A stretch of 64,000 nt of DNA from Methylobacterium jeotgali (GTDB taxonomy: Bacteria > Pseudomonadota > Alphaproteobacteria > Rhizobiales > Beijerinckiaceae): the NCBI RefSeq assembly GCF_022179345.1, contig NZ_BPQR01000080.1:1-64000 (forward strand), in the 5' to 3' direction. The notes under the pieces were generated by a model. It was not told the origin of the DNA, did not search any database, and saw only the letters and a list, made by a program, of their open reading frames with translations. The translations under genes and the position numbers were made by a program. Positions 29,065 to 38,583 of the stretch are shown in pieces; the stretch's first letter is position 1, and each line of letters starts with the position of its first letter.

Positions 29065-30414
29065 TCAGTAGCGAGCGCCGTCGCCGCCGCTCACCCGCCA
29101 CACGGTCTTGCCGACGTCGTCGGAGACCAGGAGCGCGCCGGTCTTGTCGAGGATGACGCCCACGGGGCGCCCCTGCGCCTTCTCGTCGGCGTTGAGGAAG
29201 CCGGTGAGCACGTCGACCGGCTGGCCCGCGGGCTTGCCGTCCTTGAAGGGCACGTAGATCACCTTGTAGCCGCTCTTCGGCCGGCGGTTCCAGGAGCCGT
29301 GCTGGGCGACGAACAGGCCGCTGCGCCAGGTCTCCGGCAGCTTGGAATCCATCGAGAAGGCGATGCCGAGCGAGGCGGTGTGGGTGCCGACGGCGTAGTC
29401 CGGCGCGATCGCCTTCGCCACGAGGTCGGGGCGGGGCGGCTGCACCCGCTCGTCGACGTGTTGGCCCCAGTAGCTCCAGGGCCAGCCGTAGAAGGCCCCG
29501 TCCTGCACGGAGGTGATGTAATCGGGCACGAGGTCGCTTCCGATCTCGTCGCGCTCGTTGACCGCCGTCCAGAGCTTGCCCGTCACCGGCTCGAAGGCGA
29601 GGCCGTTCGGGTTGCGCAGGCCCGTCGCGTACTCGCGCATCGCCTTGGTAGCGATCGTGTACTCCCAGATCGCGGCCCGGCCCTTCTCCTTGTCGAGTCC
29701 GTTCTCGGCGACGTTGCTGTTCGAGCCGACGGTGACGAAGAGCTTCGCGCCGTCGGGGCTGGCGATGACGTTCTTCGTCCAGTGGTGGTTGATGCCCGCG
29801 GGCAGGTCGACGACCTTCTCCGGCTTCGCCGTGATCTCGGTCTGGCCTGCGGCGTAGGGCACCTTCACCAGGGCGTCGGCGTTGGCGACGTAGAGGTCGC
29901 TGCCGACGAGCGCCATGCCGAAGGGCGAGTGCAGGTCCTTCAGGAAGACGTGGCGCTCCTCGGCGACGCCGTCGCCGTCCTTGTCGCGCAGGAGCACGAT
30001 GCGCTCGGGGCTCTTCACGCCGGCCCCGGCGGAGGCCTTCACCTTGTCGGCCACCCAGTCGGCGATGCCCGTCGAGGGGTCGCCGGTCTCGGGCTTGTTG
30101 GCCTCGGCCACGAGCACGTCGCCGTTCGGCAGGAGGTAGAGCCAGCGGGGGTGGTCGAAGCCCTCGGCGTAGGCCGCGACCTGAAGGCCCGCCGCGGGCT
30201 GGGGCTTGGCGCCCTTCTCCCAGCGGGCAACGCGGGCGATGTTGACGGTCGGCATCAGGGTCGGGTTCGGCGCGGGGAGCTGCGGGTTCGCGCCCTCGCC
30301 GGCGGCCGCGCTCAGCGTCGCCTTCTCCGGATAGACGATGAAGCGTACGAAGGCCGCGCCGCCTGCGAGGATCAGCGCGAGGGCCGCGAGGCCGAGTTTC
30401 GATCGGGTCCGCAT
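29065..30414 (-). CDS. PQQ-type sorbosone dehydrogenase-family sugar/aldehyde dehydrogenase
   Basis: A 449-residue periplasmic beta-propeller oxidoreductase. The N-terminal hydrophobic segment (LGLAALALILAGGAAFV, residues about 7-24) is a signal anchor. Family motifs are FDHPRWLYLLPNGDVLVAEAN, SPFGMALVGSDLYVAN, VTVGSNSN, RNPNGLAFEPVTGKLWTAVNERDEIG, DGAFYGWPWSYWG and VAQHGSWNRRPKSGYKV, all of the L-sorbosone dehydrogenase/soluble glucose dehydrogenase-like group. The substrate cannot be predicted. It is the first chromosomal gene right of the attachment site and reads toward it. Confidence 0.88.
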   Translation of the reverse strand: MRTRSKLGLAALALILAGGAAFVRFIVYPEKATLSAAAGEGANPQLPAPNPTLMPTVNIARVARWEKGAKPQPAAGLQVAAYAEGFDHPRWLYLLPNGDVLVAEANKPETGDPSTGIADWVADKVKASAGAGVKSPERIVLLRDKDGDGVAEERHVFLKDLHSPFGMALVGSDLYVANADALVKVPYAAGQTEITAKPEKVVDLPAGINHHWTKNVIASPDGAKLFVTVGSNSNVAENGLDKEKGRAAIWEYTIATKAMREYATGLRNPNGLAFEPVTGKLWTAVNERDEIGSDLVPDYITSVQDGAFYGWPWSYWGQHVDERVQPPRPDLVAKAIAPDYAVGTHTASLGIAFSMDSKLPETWRSGLFVAQHGSWNRRPKSGYKVIYVPFKDGKPAGQPVDVLTGFLNADEKAQGRPVGVILDKTGALLVSDDVGKTVWRVSGGDGARY

Positions 30415-30512
30415 GGTGTCCTGTCCGGCTTGGAGCGTCTTGCCGGGTCAAGCGCCGAGGACGCCTTTGGCTCCCCCGCCCGCGAGGGACAGAGCGCCGC
30501 GCCGCGGGACCG

Positions 30513-31334
30513 TCAGGCCAGCGGCACGCCGAGCCTGCGCGCCGCCGCCTCCAGCCGCGCGCGGGCGACCTCGCTCGCCGGCGCGACCATGTAGCCGGAG
30601 GCGAGGTCGCCGAGCATGAGCGACGCCTCCCGGGGACCCGTGCGCCAGCGCAGGCCGACCAGCGCGCAGAGTACCGCGTCGAGCCTGTCCTGATCGGGTT
30701 TTCGCGGGACGGGGAGGGCGGCGAGCGCCTCCGCCCACTCGGGGAGCCCCTCTACGGCCTCCTCCCGGCCGATCCGCGCGACCGCGCCCGCCACCGCCCG
30801 CCAGCCGGCCATCGCGAAGGTCTTGCGCCGGGCCGGGTTGTAGCGGGGGCCGAGCCGACGCCCGCAGAAGGCGGGATCGAGGGAGGGCAGCGCCAGCGCC
30901 GGGAACACCTCCATCAGGTAGAGGCCGGATGCCGCGGAGCGCGAAGCCTCCGGGTCCTCCACGGCGCCGAGCGCATCGCGAAACCGCCAGATCGGCGCAC
31001 CGTCGCCGAACATCGCGGCCTTGCCGCGGTTGGCCGGCTGCACGCCGCCGCCGAGCCAGGAGATCAGCGAGGCCGCCGCCCGGTCCGCCGGCCGCGTGCC
31101 CGTCGCGTTCGGCACGATCGTCGGCTGGTCGATGGCCACGATCCGGAGCGGCGCCGTCTCGGCGGCGATCGAAGCGAGCGCCCCCTCGAAGGAGGCCGGT
31201 GCCGGCGGCACGAGGCGGCGCCGTCCCCGCGTATCGACGCGGATCGCGCAGAGGGCGCCCGGCGCGCGGGGGTTGTCGACCCAGGCCGAGTCGAAGCCGA
31301 GGATGCTGAGCGCCGGGTCGTCCTGCGCCGTCAT
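30513..31334 (-). CDS. DUF429 domain protein
   Basis: A 273-residue soluble protein with the DUF429 pattern: LSILGFDSAWVDNPRAPGALCAI at the N terminus (RNase H-like strand with an acidic residue), RIVAIDQPTIVPN, RPADRAAASLISWLGGGVQPAN, LMEVFPALALPSL, and KPDQDRLDAVLCALVGLRW near the end. The acidic residues D15, D92-like IDQP and DRLDA suggest a metal-dependent RNase H-type fold; a predicted nuclease-like role is known for the group but is not proved. It lies 8 bp after the antiporter stop and is probably co-transcribed with it. Confidence 0.8.
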   Translation of the reverse strand: MTAQDDPALSILGFDSAWVDNPRAPGALCAIRVDTRGRRRLVPPAPASFEGALASIAAETAPLRIVAIDQPTIVPNATGTRPADRAAASLISWLGGGVQPANRGKAAMFGDGAPIWRFRDALGAVEDPEASRSAASGLYLMEVFPALALPSLDPAFCGRRLGPRYNPARRKTFAMAGWRAVAGAVARIGREEAVEGLPEWAEALAALPVPRKPDQDRLDAVLCALVGLRWRTGPREASLMLGDLASGYMVAPASEVARARLEAAARRLGVPLA

Positions 31335-31342
31335 CGGAGGCT

Positions 31343-33169
31343 TCAGGCCGCCGGTTCCTCGTCGTGATGGTGGCGCAGCTCCGGCGCGCCCTTGTCGGGC
31401 TCCATCTCGGCGGGGGGCGTGCGCTGGCTGGCCTGCCGGCTCGAATCGACGAAGAGGCGGGCCTCGCCCTCCTTCAGGCCGAGGCTGCGCAGGGCGTAGA
31501 AGGTCATGCCGAGGGCGAGCTCCCGCTCGCCCATCAGCACCAGCCCGACGCCCTGCTCCTCCAGGCGCAGGCGCTCAGCCTCGCTGTGGGTGCGCACAAG
31601 GGTGTCGATGCCGGGGTTCGCCTCCCGCGCCTTCTCGATGATGCGGCCGGTGTTGTGGGAATCGGGCGTGGCGATCACCAGGAGGCCGGCGTTTGCGATG
31701 TCGGCGGCCTCGAGGATGCCCGGCGCCGCCGCGTCCCCGAAGATCGCGTCGCGCCCCTGCTTGCGCAGGTCGACGATGCGGCGGCGGTCCCGGTCGATGA
31801 CCACGGTCGGCAGGTTCCAGGTCGCCAGCGCCTCGCCGATGCTGCTCCCGACCCGGCCGTGGCCGATCAGCACCGCGTGGCCGCGGCGGTCGTGCACCCC
31901 TTCCGTGACGCTGAGCGCCTCGGCGCCGCTGCGCTCGAAGCGGGCGGCGAGCCGCGGATTGTCCGCCACCGCCCGCTCCAGGCGCGCGGCGAGCGCGAAG
32001 ATCAGCGGGTTGAGGGTGATCGAGAGCAGGGCGCCTCCGAGGATGAGGTCGCGGCCCTCCTCCGGCAGCAGCTTCAGGGAGAGGCCGAGCCCGACGAGGA
32101 TGAAGGAGAACTCGCCGATCTGCGCGAGGCTCGCGGCGATGGTGAGCGCGGTGCCGAGCGGATGCTTGAACACGAGCACGATCGCGATGGCGGCGAGCGA
32201 CTTGCCGATCAGGATGACGCCCAGCACCGCGAGGACGGCCAGCGGCTCGCGGATCAGGATGCCGGGGTCGAACAGCATGCCGACCGACACGAAGAACAGC
32301 ACCGCGAAGGCGTCCTGCAGGGGCAGGGAATCGGCCGCCGCCTGATGGCTGAGGTCGGATTCGGCGAGCACCATGCCCGCGAAGAAGGCGCCGAGCGCGA
32401 AGGAGACGCCGAACAGCTCCGCCGAGCCGAAGGCGATGCCGAGCGCGAGCGCCAGCACCGCCAGGGTGAAAAGCTCCCGCGAGCCCGTGCGCGCCGCCTG
32501 ATCGAGGATCCAGGGCACGACGCGGCGCCCGCCCACCAGCATCACGAAGGTGAAGACGCCGACCTTGGCGAGCGTCAGCCCCAGGGTGAGCCAGATGCTG
32601 CCGCCGCCGGCGGCCTGGGCGGCGCCCTGGCCGGGCTGTCCCCCGAGGCTCGGGGCGAGCGCCGGCAGCAGCACGAGGGCCAGCACCATGGCGAGGTCCT
32701 CGACGATCAGCCAGCCGACGGCGATGCGGCCGCGGTCGCTGTCGAGAAGATTGCGCTCCTCCAGCGCCCGGAGCAGCACCACGGTGCTCGCCACCGACAG
32801 CGCGAGCCCGAAGACGAGCCCTGCGCCGATTCCCCAGCCCCAGAGCAGCGCCAGGCCCCCGCCCATGGCGGTCGCCACCGCGATCTGCACCACGGCGCCG
32901 GGCAGCGCGATGGTGCGCACCGCCATCAGGTCCTTGATCGAGAAGTGGAGGCCGACGCCGAACATCAGCAGGATGACGCCGATCTCGGCGAGCTGCCCGG
33001 CGAGCTCGCTGTTGCCGACGAAGCCCGGCGTGTAGGGGCCGACGAGCACGCCCGCCAGAAGGTAGCCGACCAACGGCGGCAGCCGCAGGCGCTGCGCGAC
33101 CATGCCGCCGATGAAGGCCAGCACCAGGCCGAGGGCGACGATGGCGATCAGCTCGGTGGCATGCGGCAC
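31343..33169 (-). CDS. Kef/YbaL-type monovalent cation:proton antiporter with TrkA-N domain
   Basis: A 608-residue protein. Residues about 5-385 are a CPA2 transporter with 12-13 helices (ELIAIVALGLVLAFIGGMVAQRL, LAEIGVILLMFGVGLHFS, GWLIVEDLAMVLALVLLP). Residues about 410-530 are a Rossmann RCK_N/TrkA-N domain (HAVLIGHGRVGSSIGEAL), and the end is a His/Glu-rich tail. It probably exchanges K+ or Na+ for H+ under NAD(H) control. The GTG at 33169 (V-PHATELIAIV) with GGAGAG upstream fits YbaL-type starts better than the ATG at 33232, which adds a proline/arginine-rich extension. Confidence 0.88.
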   Translation of the reverse strand: MPHATELIAIVALGLVLAFIGGMVAQRLRLPPLVGYLLAGVLVGPYTPGFVGNSELAGQLAEIGVILLMFGVGLHFSIKDLMAVRTIALPGAVVQIAVATAMGGGLALLWGWGIGAGLVFGLALSVASTVVLLRALEERNLLDSDRGRIAVGWLIVEDLAMVLALVLLPALAPSLGGQPGQGAAQAAGGGSIWLTLGLTLAKVGVFTFVMLVGGRRVVPWILDQAARTGSRELFTLAVLALALGIAFGSAELFGVSFALGAFFAGMVLAESDLSHQAAADSLPLQDAFAVLFFVSVGMLFDPGILIREPLAVLAVLGVILIGKSLAAIAIVLVFKHPLGTALTIAASLAQIGEFSFILVGLGLSLKLLPEEGRDLILGGALLSITLNPLIFALAARLERAVADNPRLAARFERSGAEALSVTEGVHDRRGHAVLIGHGRVGSSIGEALATWNLPTVVIDRDRRRIVDLRKQGRDAIFGDAAAPGILEAADIANAGLLVIATPDSHNTGRIIEKAREANPGIDTLVRTHSEAERLRLEEQGVGLVLMGERELALGMTFYALRSLGLKEGEARLFVDSSRQASQRTPPAEMEPDKGAPELRHHHDEEPAA

Positions 33170-33294
33170 GGGTGTCGGCTCTCCTGCTCGGTCGCGCGGG
33201 CGCGGCACCCCTCGCGGACGGGTCGTCGGCATGCGCCCCGAACGACCGCCCGGCGGGGACGGAGGACGGACGCGCGTCGCGACGAGGCTCTATG

Positions 33295-33310
33295 TGGCAA
33301 GGTCTTGCCA
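33295..33310. promoter_or_regulatory. Palindrome in the divergent intergenic region
   Basis: TGGCAAG-GT-CTTGCCA is an inverted repeat with two central bases. It lies in the 437-bp gap (33170-33606) between the antiporter and the sensor kinase, which holds no gene I can support. It could be an operator for either. Confidence 0.35.
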
Positions 33311-33606
33311 CCCGCTGACCGTTCCCCCGAAAGGAGACGCGACGCGGGCTTGGGACGCGACGCTCAGATGAGGGAGGAAGGGCAGGGGCTGCAAGTCTTT
33401 CGCACGGCCTTGATGACGCCCGCGTGCGTTTCCGCGCCTCGCGAGCCCTTTCCGGTACGGTTTCGGCCGTCGGCCGCCCGAATTTTCACGCGTCGGCAAC
33501 CGGGATTCCCCGAACTCACCCTCCCGTGACGGGGTATCGCGCCCCTGGCGGTGGCACGCTGCCGCGGTTCGGGCTATGGGGCGTGGAAGTCCCTCGTCTG
33601 CCGCGA

Positions 33607-36093
33607 ATGCCGATCGCCACGCCCTCAGCCGTCAGCGATCCAGCCCGCCTCGCCGCGCTGGATGCGTACGCGATCCTCGATACCCCTCCCGAGGCGGGAT
33701 TCGACGACATCGTACATCTGGCCTGCCGGCTCTGCGACGTGCCGGTCGCCCTGGTCAGCTTCGTGGCCGCCGATCGGCAATGGTTCAAGGCGCGGGCCGG
33801 CTTCCCCGACTGCGAGACCAATCTCGGCAGCTCGGTCTGCGCCCACGCGCTGACCCATCCCGACCGGGTTCTGGTGATTCCCGACCTGACCGCCGACCCG
33901 CGCACCGCCGGCAACCCGCTCGTGACGGGCGAGCCCTTCATCCGCTTCTACGCCGGGGCCCCGCTGGTCTCACCGGAAGGCCACGTCCTCGGCAGCCTCT
34001 GCGTCATCGACCACCGGCCCCGCCCCGATGGGCTGAGCGAGACCCAGACCGAGGATCTCGTCCTCCTCGCCCGGCAGGTGATGGCGCAGCTCGCCCTGCG
34101 CCGGGCGGTGCTGGCGCGGGACTTCCTCCAGATGGAGGAACTGCGCGCCTTCACCGTCCGCGAGGCGCTGCGTGACACCCAGACCGCGCTGGCCGACGCC
34201 GACGGCGACCTCGACGGCGTGCTGCGCGCGGTGGTGGACGGCGCGATGCGGGCCGTCCCGGCGGCCGAGGGCTGCGTGGTCGAGCTCATCGACGGCGACC
34301 ATCTGGAGTATCGGGCCGTGGCCGGCTCGCTCGAGCCGCACCGGGGCCTTCGCGTGCCGCTGGGCGGCAGCCTCGCCGGGCAGTGCGCGACGAGCCGCAC
34401 CCCCCTGCGCATGGCCGACGCCTATACCGACCCCTACGTGCGGCGCGATCTCGTCAAGCGTCTCGGGCTGCGCTCCGCCGTGGTCGCGCCGATCCTGCGC
34501 GGCGACGTCGCGCTCGGTGTCCTGAAGCTGCAATCCTCGCGGGTCGACGCCTTCACCGACAGCGATCTCGTCCAGGTCGGGATGTTCGCGAGCGCCGCGA
34601 CGACCGGCCTCGGCGCGGCCGGGACGCGCCGGCAGATGCGGGCGCAGGACGCCTACTGGCGCAGCCTGTTCGACCGTCTCGTCGAGGGCTTCGTGGTCGG
34701 CGAGATCGTGCGCGACGCGGGCGGCCGCGCCGTGGACTGGCGCTACGTCGAGGTCAATCCGGCCTGGGGCAACCTCGTCGGGATCGAGGCCGCCGCCGCG
34801 GTCGGACGCACCGTGCGCGAGGTGCTGCCGGGGATCGAGGAGGCGTGGATCACCGACTTCGCGCAGGTGGTCGAGACCGGCGAGCCCGCCACCTTCACGC
34901 GCCCGGTCGGCGTCCTGCGGCGCTGGTACGACGGCCGCGCCTTCAGGCTCGAGGGCGACCGCTTCGGCGTGATCTTCATGGAGGCGACCGGGCGCGTCCA
35001 GGCGGAGGGGCGCCGCAACGCGCTCCTGGCGCTCGGCGACGAGCTGCGCGACCTCAACAGCATCCCGCACATGACCCGGATCGCCGCCGAGATCGTCGGG
35101 CGCGCCCTCGACGCGACCCGCGCCGGCTTCGGCCGCATCGTCGGCGACGTCGAGCACATCGACATCGAGCCCGACTGGACGGCGCCGGGCACGGCCAGCA
35201 TCGCCGGCCGCCACCGCTTCGAGGATTACGGCGACATCCGCGGCCATCTCCGGCGCGGCGAGCCCCTCGTGATCGACGATGTCGCCACGGACCCGCGCAC
35301 GCGGGACGGGGCCGCGGCCTGGGAGGCGGTGGGGATCAGGTCGCTCGTCAACATGCCGGTGCGCGAACGCGGCCGCACGGTGGCTGTGTTCATCGTCCAC
35401 GACATGCATCCGCGGGTCTGGGCGCCCGAGGAGCTGGTGTTCCTGCGCAACGTCGCCGACCGCGTCGAGGCCGGCGTCGCGCGGGTGCGGGCCGAGGAGA
35501 ACCAGTCGGTCCTGAACCGGGAGCTCGCCCACCGGCTGAAGAACACGCTGACCGTCGTCCAGTCCATCGCGTCCCAGACCCTGCGGGGCGTCACCGAGCG
35601 CGACCGCGTCGAGACCTTCGAGCGCCGGGTGCTGGCCCTGTCGCGCGCCCACGACGTGCTTCTCGAGAGGAACTGGTCGACCGCGCGGCTGCGCGCCGTC
35701 ACGGAGAACGTGCTGGCCATGCAGGCCGATCTCGGCCGCTTCGCGTTGGAGGGACCGGACATGGAGGTCGGCCCGCAGGCGGCGCTCTCGCTCTCGCTGC
35801 TGCTGCACGAACTGGCGACGAACGCGCTGAAATACGGCGCCCTCTCGGCGGAGAGCGGCCGGGTCCGCATCAGCTGGCGGACCGAGGACGCCCGCGAGCC
35901 GGTGCTGATCCTCGGCTGGGTCGAGAGCGGGGGACCGCCCGTGACCCCTCCCGGCGGCCGGGGCGGCTTCGGGTCGCGCCTCATCCGGATGGGGTTGCTC
36001 GGAACGCGCGACGCCCGCCTCGGTTTCGAACCCGAGGGACTGCGCGCGGAGTTCCGCGCGCCGCTGGCGGACGTCCAGGGACAGGTTCACTGA
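33607..36093 (+). CDS. HWE-family sensor histidine kinase with GAF and PAS domains
   Basis: An 828-residue soluble kinase: GAF 1 (about 30-165, FDDIVHLACRLCDVPVALVSFV, RFYAGAPLVSPEGHVLGSLCVID), GAF 2 (about 205-345), a PAS-like segment (about 360-465), GAF 3 (about 480-635) and an HWE kinase core with phospho-acceptor H642 in NRELAHRLKNTLTVVQSIA, N box LLHELATNALKYGAL and a GFGSRLIRMGL end. Tandem sensory domains without membrane helices suggest a cytoplasmic signal such as light or redox; no bilin cysteine motif was seen. The ATG at 33607 starts the family sequence. A single-domain receiver lies 6 bp downstream and is its likely partner. Confidence 0.88.
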   Translation: MPIATPSAVSDPARLAALDAYAILDTPPEAGFDDIVHLACRLCDVPVALVSFVAADRQWFKARAGFPDCETNLGSSVCAHALTHPDRVLVIPDLTADPRTAGNPLVTGEPFIRFYAGAPLVSPEGHVLGSLCVIDHRPRPDGLSETQTEDLVLLARQVMAQLALRRAVLARDFLQMEELRAFTVREALRDTQTALADADGDLDGVLRAVVDGAMRAVPAAEGCVVELIDGDHLEYRAVAGSLEPHRGLRVPLGGSLAGQCATSRTPLRMADAYTDPYVRRDLVKRLGLRSAVVAPILRGDVALGVLKLQSSRVDAFTDSDLVQVGMFASAATTGLGAAGTRRQMRAQDAYWRSLFDRLVEGFVVGEIVRDAGGRAVDWRYVEVNPAWGNLVGIEAAAAVGRTVREVLPGIEEAWITDFAQVVETGEPATFTRPVGVLRRWYDGRAFRLEGDRFGVIFMEATGRVQAEGRRNALLALGDELRDLNSIPHMTRIAAEIVGRALDATRAGFGRIVGDVEHIDIEPDWTAPGTASIAGRHRFEDYGDIRGHLRRGEPLVIDDVATDPRTRDGAAAWEAVGIRSLVNMPVRERGRTVAVFIVHDMHPRVWAPEELVFLRNVADRVEAGVARVRAEENQSVLNRELAHRLKNTLTVVQSIASQTLRGVTERDRVETFERRVLALSRAHDVLLERNWSTARLRAVTENVLAMQADLGRFALEGPDMEVGPQAALSLSLLLHELATNALKYGALSAESGRVRISWRTEDAREPVLILGWVESGGPPVTPPGGRGGFGSRLIRMGLLGTRDARLGFEPEGLRAEFRAPLADVQGQVH

Positions 36094-36099
36094 TCACGC

Positions 36100-36474
36100 A
36101 TGGCCCAACCGCGACCGCCCGACCCGCCCGCCGTGCTCGTCGTCCAGGACGAGCCCATCCTGATGCTGGCCATGGCCGGCTACGTGGAGGAGGCCGGCTG
36201 CGAGCCCGTCGAGGCGACGACCGTCGCCGAGGCGATCCGCCTCCTCGAGACGCGCTCCGACATCCGCACGGTCTTCACCGATCTCGACATGCGCGGCTCG
36301 ACGGCCGGCATGAACCTCGCCCTGGCGATCCGGGATCGCTGGCCGCCGATCGAGCTGCTGCTGCTCTCCTCCCAGCCCTGGAAGACCGAGGAGCTGCCCG
36401 AGCGCGGCATCGTGCTCGGCAAGCCGTTCGACCCGCGCAAGATCATCGCCGCGATCCGGAAGTTCGCTCCCTGA
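36100..36474 (+). CDS. Single-domain response regulator
   Basis: A 124-residue receiver domain with acidic pocket D17-E18 (VLVVQDEPILM), phosphoacceptor D61 (TVFTDLDMRGSTAGM), S/T position in LLLLSSQ and conserved lysine in LGKPFDPRKI. All key residues are intact, unlike the island receiver at 14763. It has no output domain, so it works by protein contact, as partner or phosphate sink of the HWE kinase 6 bp upstream. Such pairs are common in the alphaproteobacterial general stress response, but that link is inference here. Confidence 0.9.
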   Translation: MAQPRPPDPPAVLVVQDEPILMLAMAGYVEEAGCEPVEATTVAEAIRLLETRSDIRTVFTDLDMRGSTAGMNLALAIRDRWPPIELLLLSSQPWKTEELPERGIVLGKPFDPRKIIAAIRKFAP

Positions 36475-36583
36475 CGGCGGCGGCCGGTCCGCGTTCGCGG
36501 CCGAGATTGCCCGCCGCCCTTCGGGTGCCATATGCCGGGCGCGGAGGCGCCGCCTCGGCTCCAGGCAATCGGGATCGGACAGG

Positions 36584-37603
36584 ATGCAGATCGCCACGCC
36601 CTACCTGATGTTCCTCGGCGACGTGCCGGACACGCTCGCGGCCAAGACCGCCTACGGCATCGTCGACTGGCGGCCGGAATGGTGCGTCGGGCAGCTCCGC
36701 ATGCCGGGCTGCGCAGCCGATCTCGGGATTCCCGACCTCACCCTGCCGCAAGCCGTCGAGCGGGGCTGCCGCACCCTCGTCGTCGGGGTCGTCAACGCCG
36801 GCGGCGTGCTGCCGGATCACTGGATCGCCGAGATCGTCGCGGCCCTGGAGGCCGGGCTCGACGTGGCGAGCGGCCTGCACGTGGCGCTCTCCTCCGTCGA
36901 GCCGATCGCCAAGGCGGCCGCGGCGAACGGCCGGGCGCTCCACGACGTGCGCCTCTCGGCCGAGCGCTTTCCCACCGGCAAGGGCACCCGCCGTCCGGGG
37001 CGCCGGCTCCTCACCGTCGGGACGGACTGCTCGGTGGGCAAGAAGTACACGGTGCTGGCGCTCGAGCGGGCGATGCGCGAGCGCGGGCTCGACGCGGATT
37101 TCCGCGCTACGGGACAGACCGGCGTGTTCATCTCCGGAAAGGGCGTGGCCATCGACGCGGTGGTGGCCGACTTCATCTCCGGGGCCGTCGAGTCGATCTC
37201 GCCCGCCGCCGATCCTGGGCACTGGGACCTGATCGAGGGGCAGGGCTCGCTGTTCCATCCCTCCTTCGCCGGCGTCAGCCTCGGGCTCCTGCACGGGGCG
37301 CAACCCGACGCCTTCGTGGTCTGTCACGAGCCGACCCGCACCCGGATGCGGGGCGTCGAGCATCCGCTGCCGACGATCCGGGAGGTGATCGACCTGACGG
37401 TGCGGCTCGGCCGGCTCACCAATCCCGGCATCCGCGCAGTCGGCATCGCCGTGAACACGCAGGCGCTGGAGGAGGACGAGGCCCGCAAGCTTCTTTCCGC
37501 CCTCGCCGACGAGCACGGCCTGCCCGCGACCGATCCGGTCCGCTTCGGCGTCGACGAAATCGTCGAGCGGCTGACCGCGGAGTATCCGGAGCCGCGCCCG
37601 TGA
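36584..37603 (+). CDS. dgcN: DUF1611 protein, D-glutamate N-acetyltransferase DgcN-like
   Basis: A 339-residue protein. The C-terminal two-thirds is a P-loop NTPase-like DUF1611 domain (RRLLTVGTDCSVGKKYTVLALERAM with the Walker A-like GTDCSVGKK, GQTGVFISGKGVAIDAVVADFISGAVE, DLIEGQGSLFHPSFAGVSLGLL). The N-terminal part is Rossmann-like. In marine bacteria and rhizobia DgcN-DgcA convert D-glutamate through N-acetyl-D-glutamate to the L form. Its TGA overlaps the GTG of the enolase-superfamily gene (GTGA at 37600), the normal pairing. The function is assigned by this pairing and family. Confidence 0.82.
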   Translation: MQIATPYLMFLGDVPDTLAAKTAYGIVDWRPEWCVGQLRMPGCAADLGIPDLTLPQAVERGCRTLVVGVVNAGGVLPDHWIAEIVAALEAGLDVASGLHVALSSVEPIAKAAAANGRALHDVRLSAERFPTGKGTRRPGRRLLTVGTDCSVGKKYTVLALERAMRERGLDADFRATGQTGVFISGKGVAIDAVVADFISGAVESISPAADPGHWDLIEGQGSLFHPSFAGVSLGLLHGAQPDAFVVCHEPTRTRMRGVEHPLPTIREVIDLTVRLGRLTNPGIRAVGIAVNTQALEEDEARKLLSALADEHGLPATDPVRFGVDEIVERLTAEYPEPRP

Positions 37604-38580
37604 GGCGGCTGACGGTCGCCGTCGAGCGCTTCCCCATTGCCGGCGCCTTCACCATCGCCCGCGGCAGCCGCACCGAGGCGGTGGTGGTCTGCGCGCAGGT
37701 CGAGGAGGGGGGCGTCACGGGCCGGGGCGAGTGCGTACCCTATCCCCGCTACGGCGAGAGCGTCGAGGGTGTCGCGGCGGCCATCGAGGCGCAGGCCGAG
37801 GCGGTGGCCGGCGGCCTCACCCGCACCGAGCTTCTGGAGCGCATGAAGGCGGGCGCGGCCCGCAACGCCCTCGACTGCGCGCTCCTCGATCTCGAAGCGA
37901 AGCGATCCGGCCGGCGGGCCTGGGAGGTGCTCGGCCTCGGCGCGCCGGTGCCGGCGACCACCGCCTACACGCTGAGCCTCGGCGATCCGGCGAGCATGGA
38001 GGACGCGGCGCGCAAGGCGGCGCACCGGCCGCTCCTCAAGGTGAAGCTCGGCGGCGAGGGCGACCCGGAGCGAATCGCCGCCGTCCGCCGGGGCGCGCCG
38101 GAGGCCCGCCTCATCGTCGACGCCAACGAAGCCTGGCGGCCGGAGACCCTTGCAGCGAACCTCGCGGCCTGCGCGGCGGCCGGCGTCGGGCTCATTGAGC
38201 AGCCGCTGCCCGCGGGCGAGGACGCGCTTCTCGCCACCATCGACCGCACCATCCCGATCTGCGCCGACGAGAGCCTGCACGACCGCGCCGGCCTCGACGC
38301 GCTCGCCGACCGCTACGACGCCATCAACATCAAGCTCGACAAGGCCGGCGGTCTGACCGAGGCAGTGATGCTCGCCCACGAGGCCCGCGCCCGCGGGCTC
38401 GCGCTGATGGTCGGCTGCATGGTCGGCACCTCGCTCGCCATGGCGCCGGCCATGCTGATCGCCCACCACGCGGCCTACGTGGACCTCGACGGCCCGCTGC
38501 TGCTGGCCCGCGACCGGGAGCCGGGCCTGCGCTTTGAGGGCAGCACCATCCACCCGCCCGAGGCGGCGCTGTGGGGGTAG
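37600..38580 (+). CDS. dgcA: Enolase-superfamily racemase, N-acetyl-D-glutamate racemase DgcA-like
   Basis: A 326-residue protein of the muconate-lactonising/dipeptide epimerase group: the N-terminal capping domain (RRLTVAVERFPIAGAFTIARG) and a barrel with KVKLGG (catalytic lysine region), LIVDANEAW, LIEQPLP, ICADESLHD and INIKLDKAGGL, where the metal ligands D-E-D and second catalytic lysine are expected. It starts with GTG overlapping dgcN. With DgcN it should allow D-glutamate or related D-amino acids to be used. The older annotation for this type is L-Ala-D/L-Glu epimerase; the dgcN link favours DgcA. Confidence 0.85.
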   Translation: MRRLTVAVERFPIAGAFTIARGSRTEAVVVCAQVEEGGVTGRGECVPYPRYGESVEGVAAAIEAQAEAVAGGLTRTELLERMKAGAARNALDCALLDLEAKRSGRRAWEVLGLGAPVPATTAYTLSLGDPASMEDAARKAAHRPLLKVKLGGEGDPERIAAVRRGAPEARLIVDANEAWRPETLAANLAACAAAGVGLIEQPLPAGEDALLATIDRTIPICADESLHDRAGLDALADRYDAINIKLDKAGGLTEAVMLAHEARARGLALMVGCMVGTSLAMAPAMLIAHHAAYVDLDGPLLLARDREPGLRFEGSTIHPPEAALWG

Positions 38581-38583
38581 GCC

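Noticed and set aside
28898..30451. 517-codon minus frame over the sorbosone dehydrogenase
   Set aside because: Arginine-rich shadow in another frame of the real gene.
31364..33529. Open frame of 721 codons on the plus strand opposite the antiporter
   Set aside because: It is a shadow of the Kef-type gene; its composition is Gln/Glu/Arg-rich with no domain, and the antiporter frame has clear motifs.
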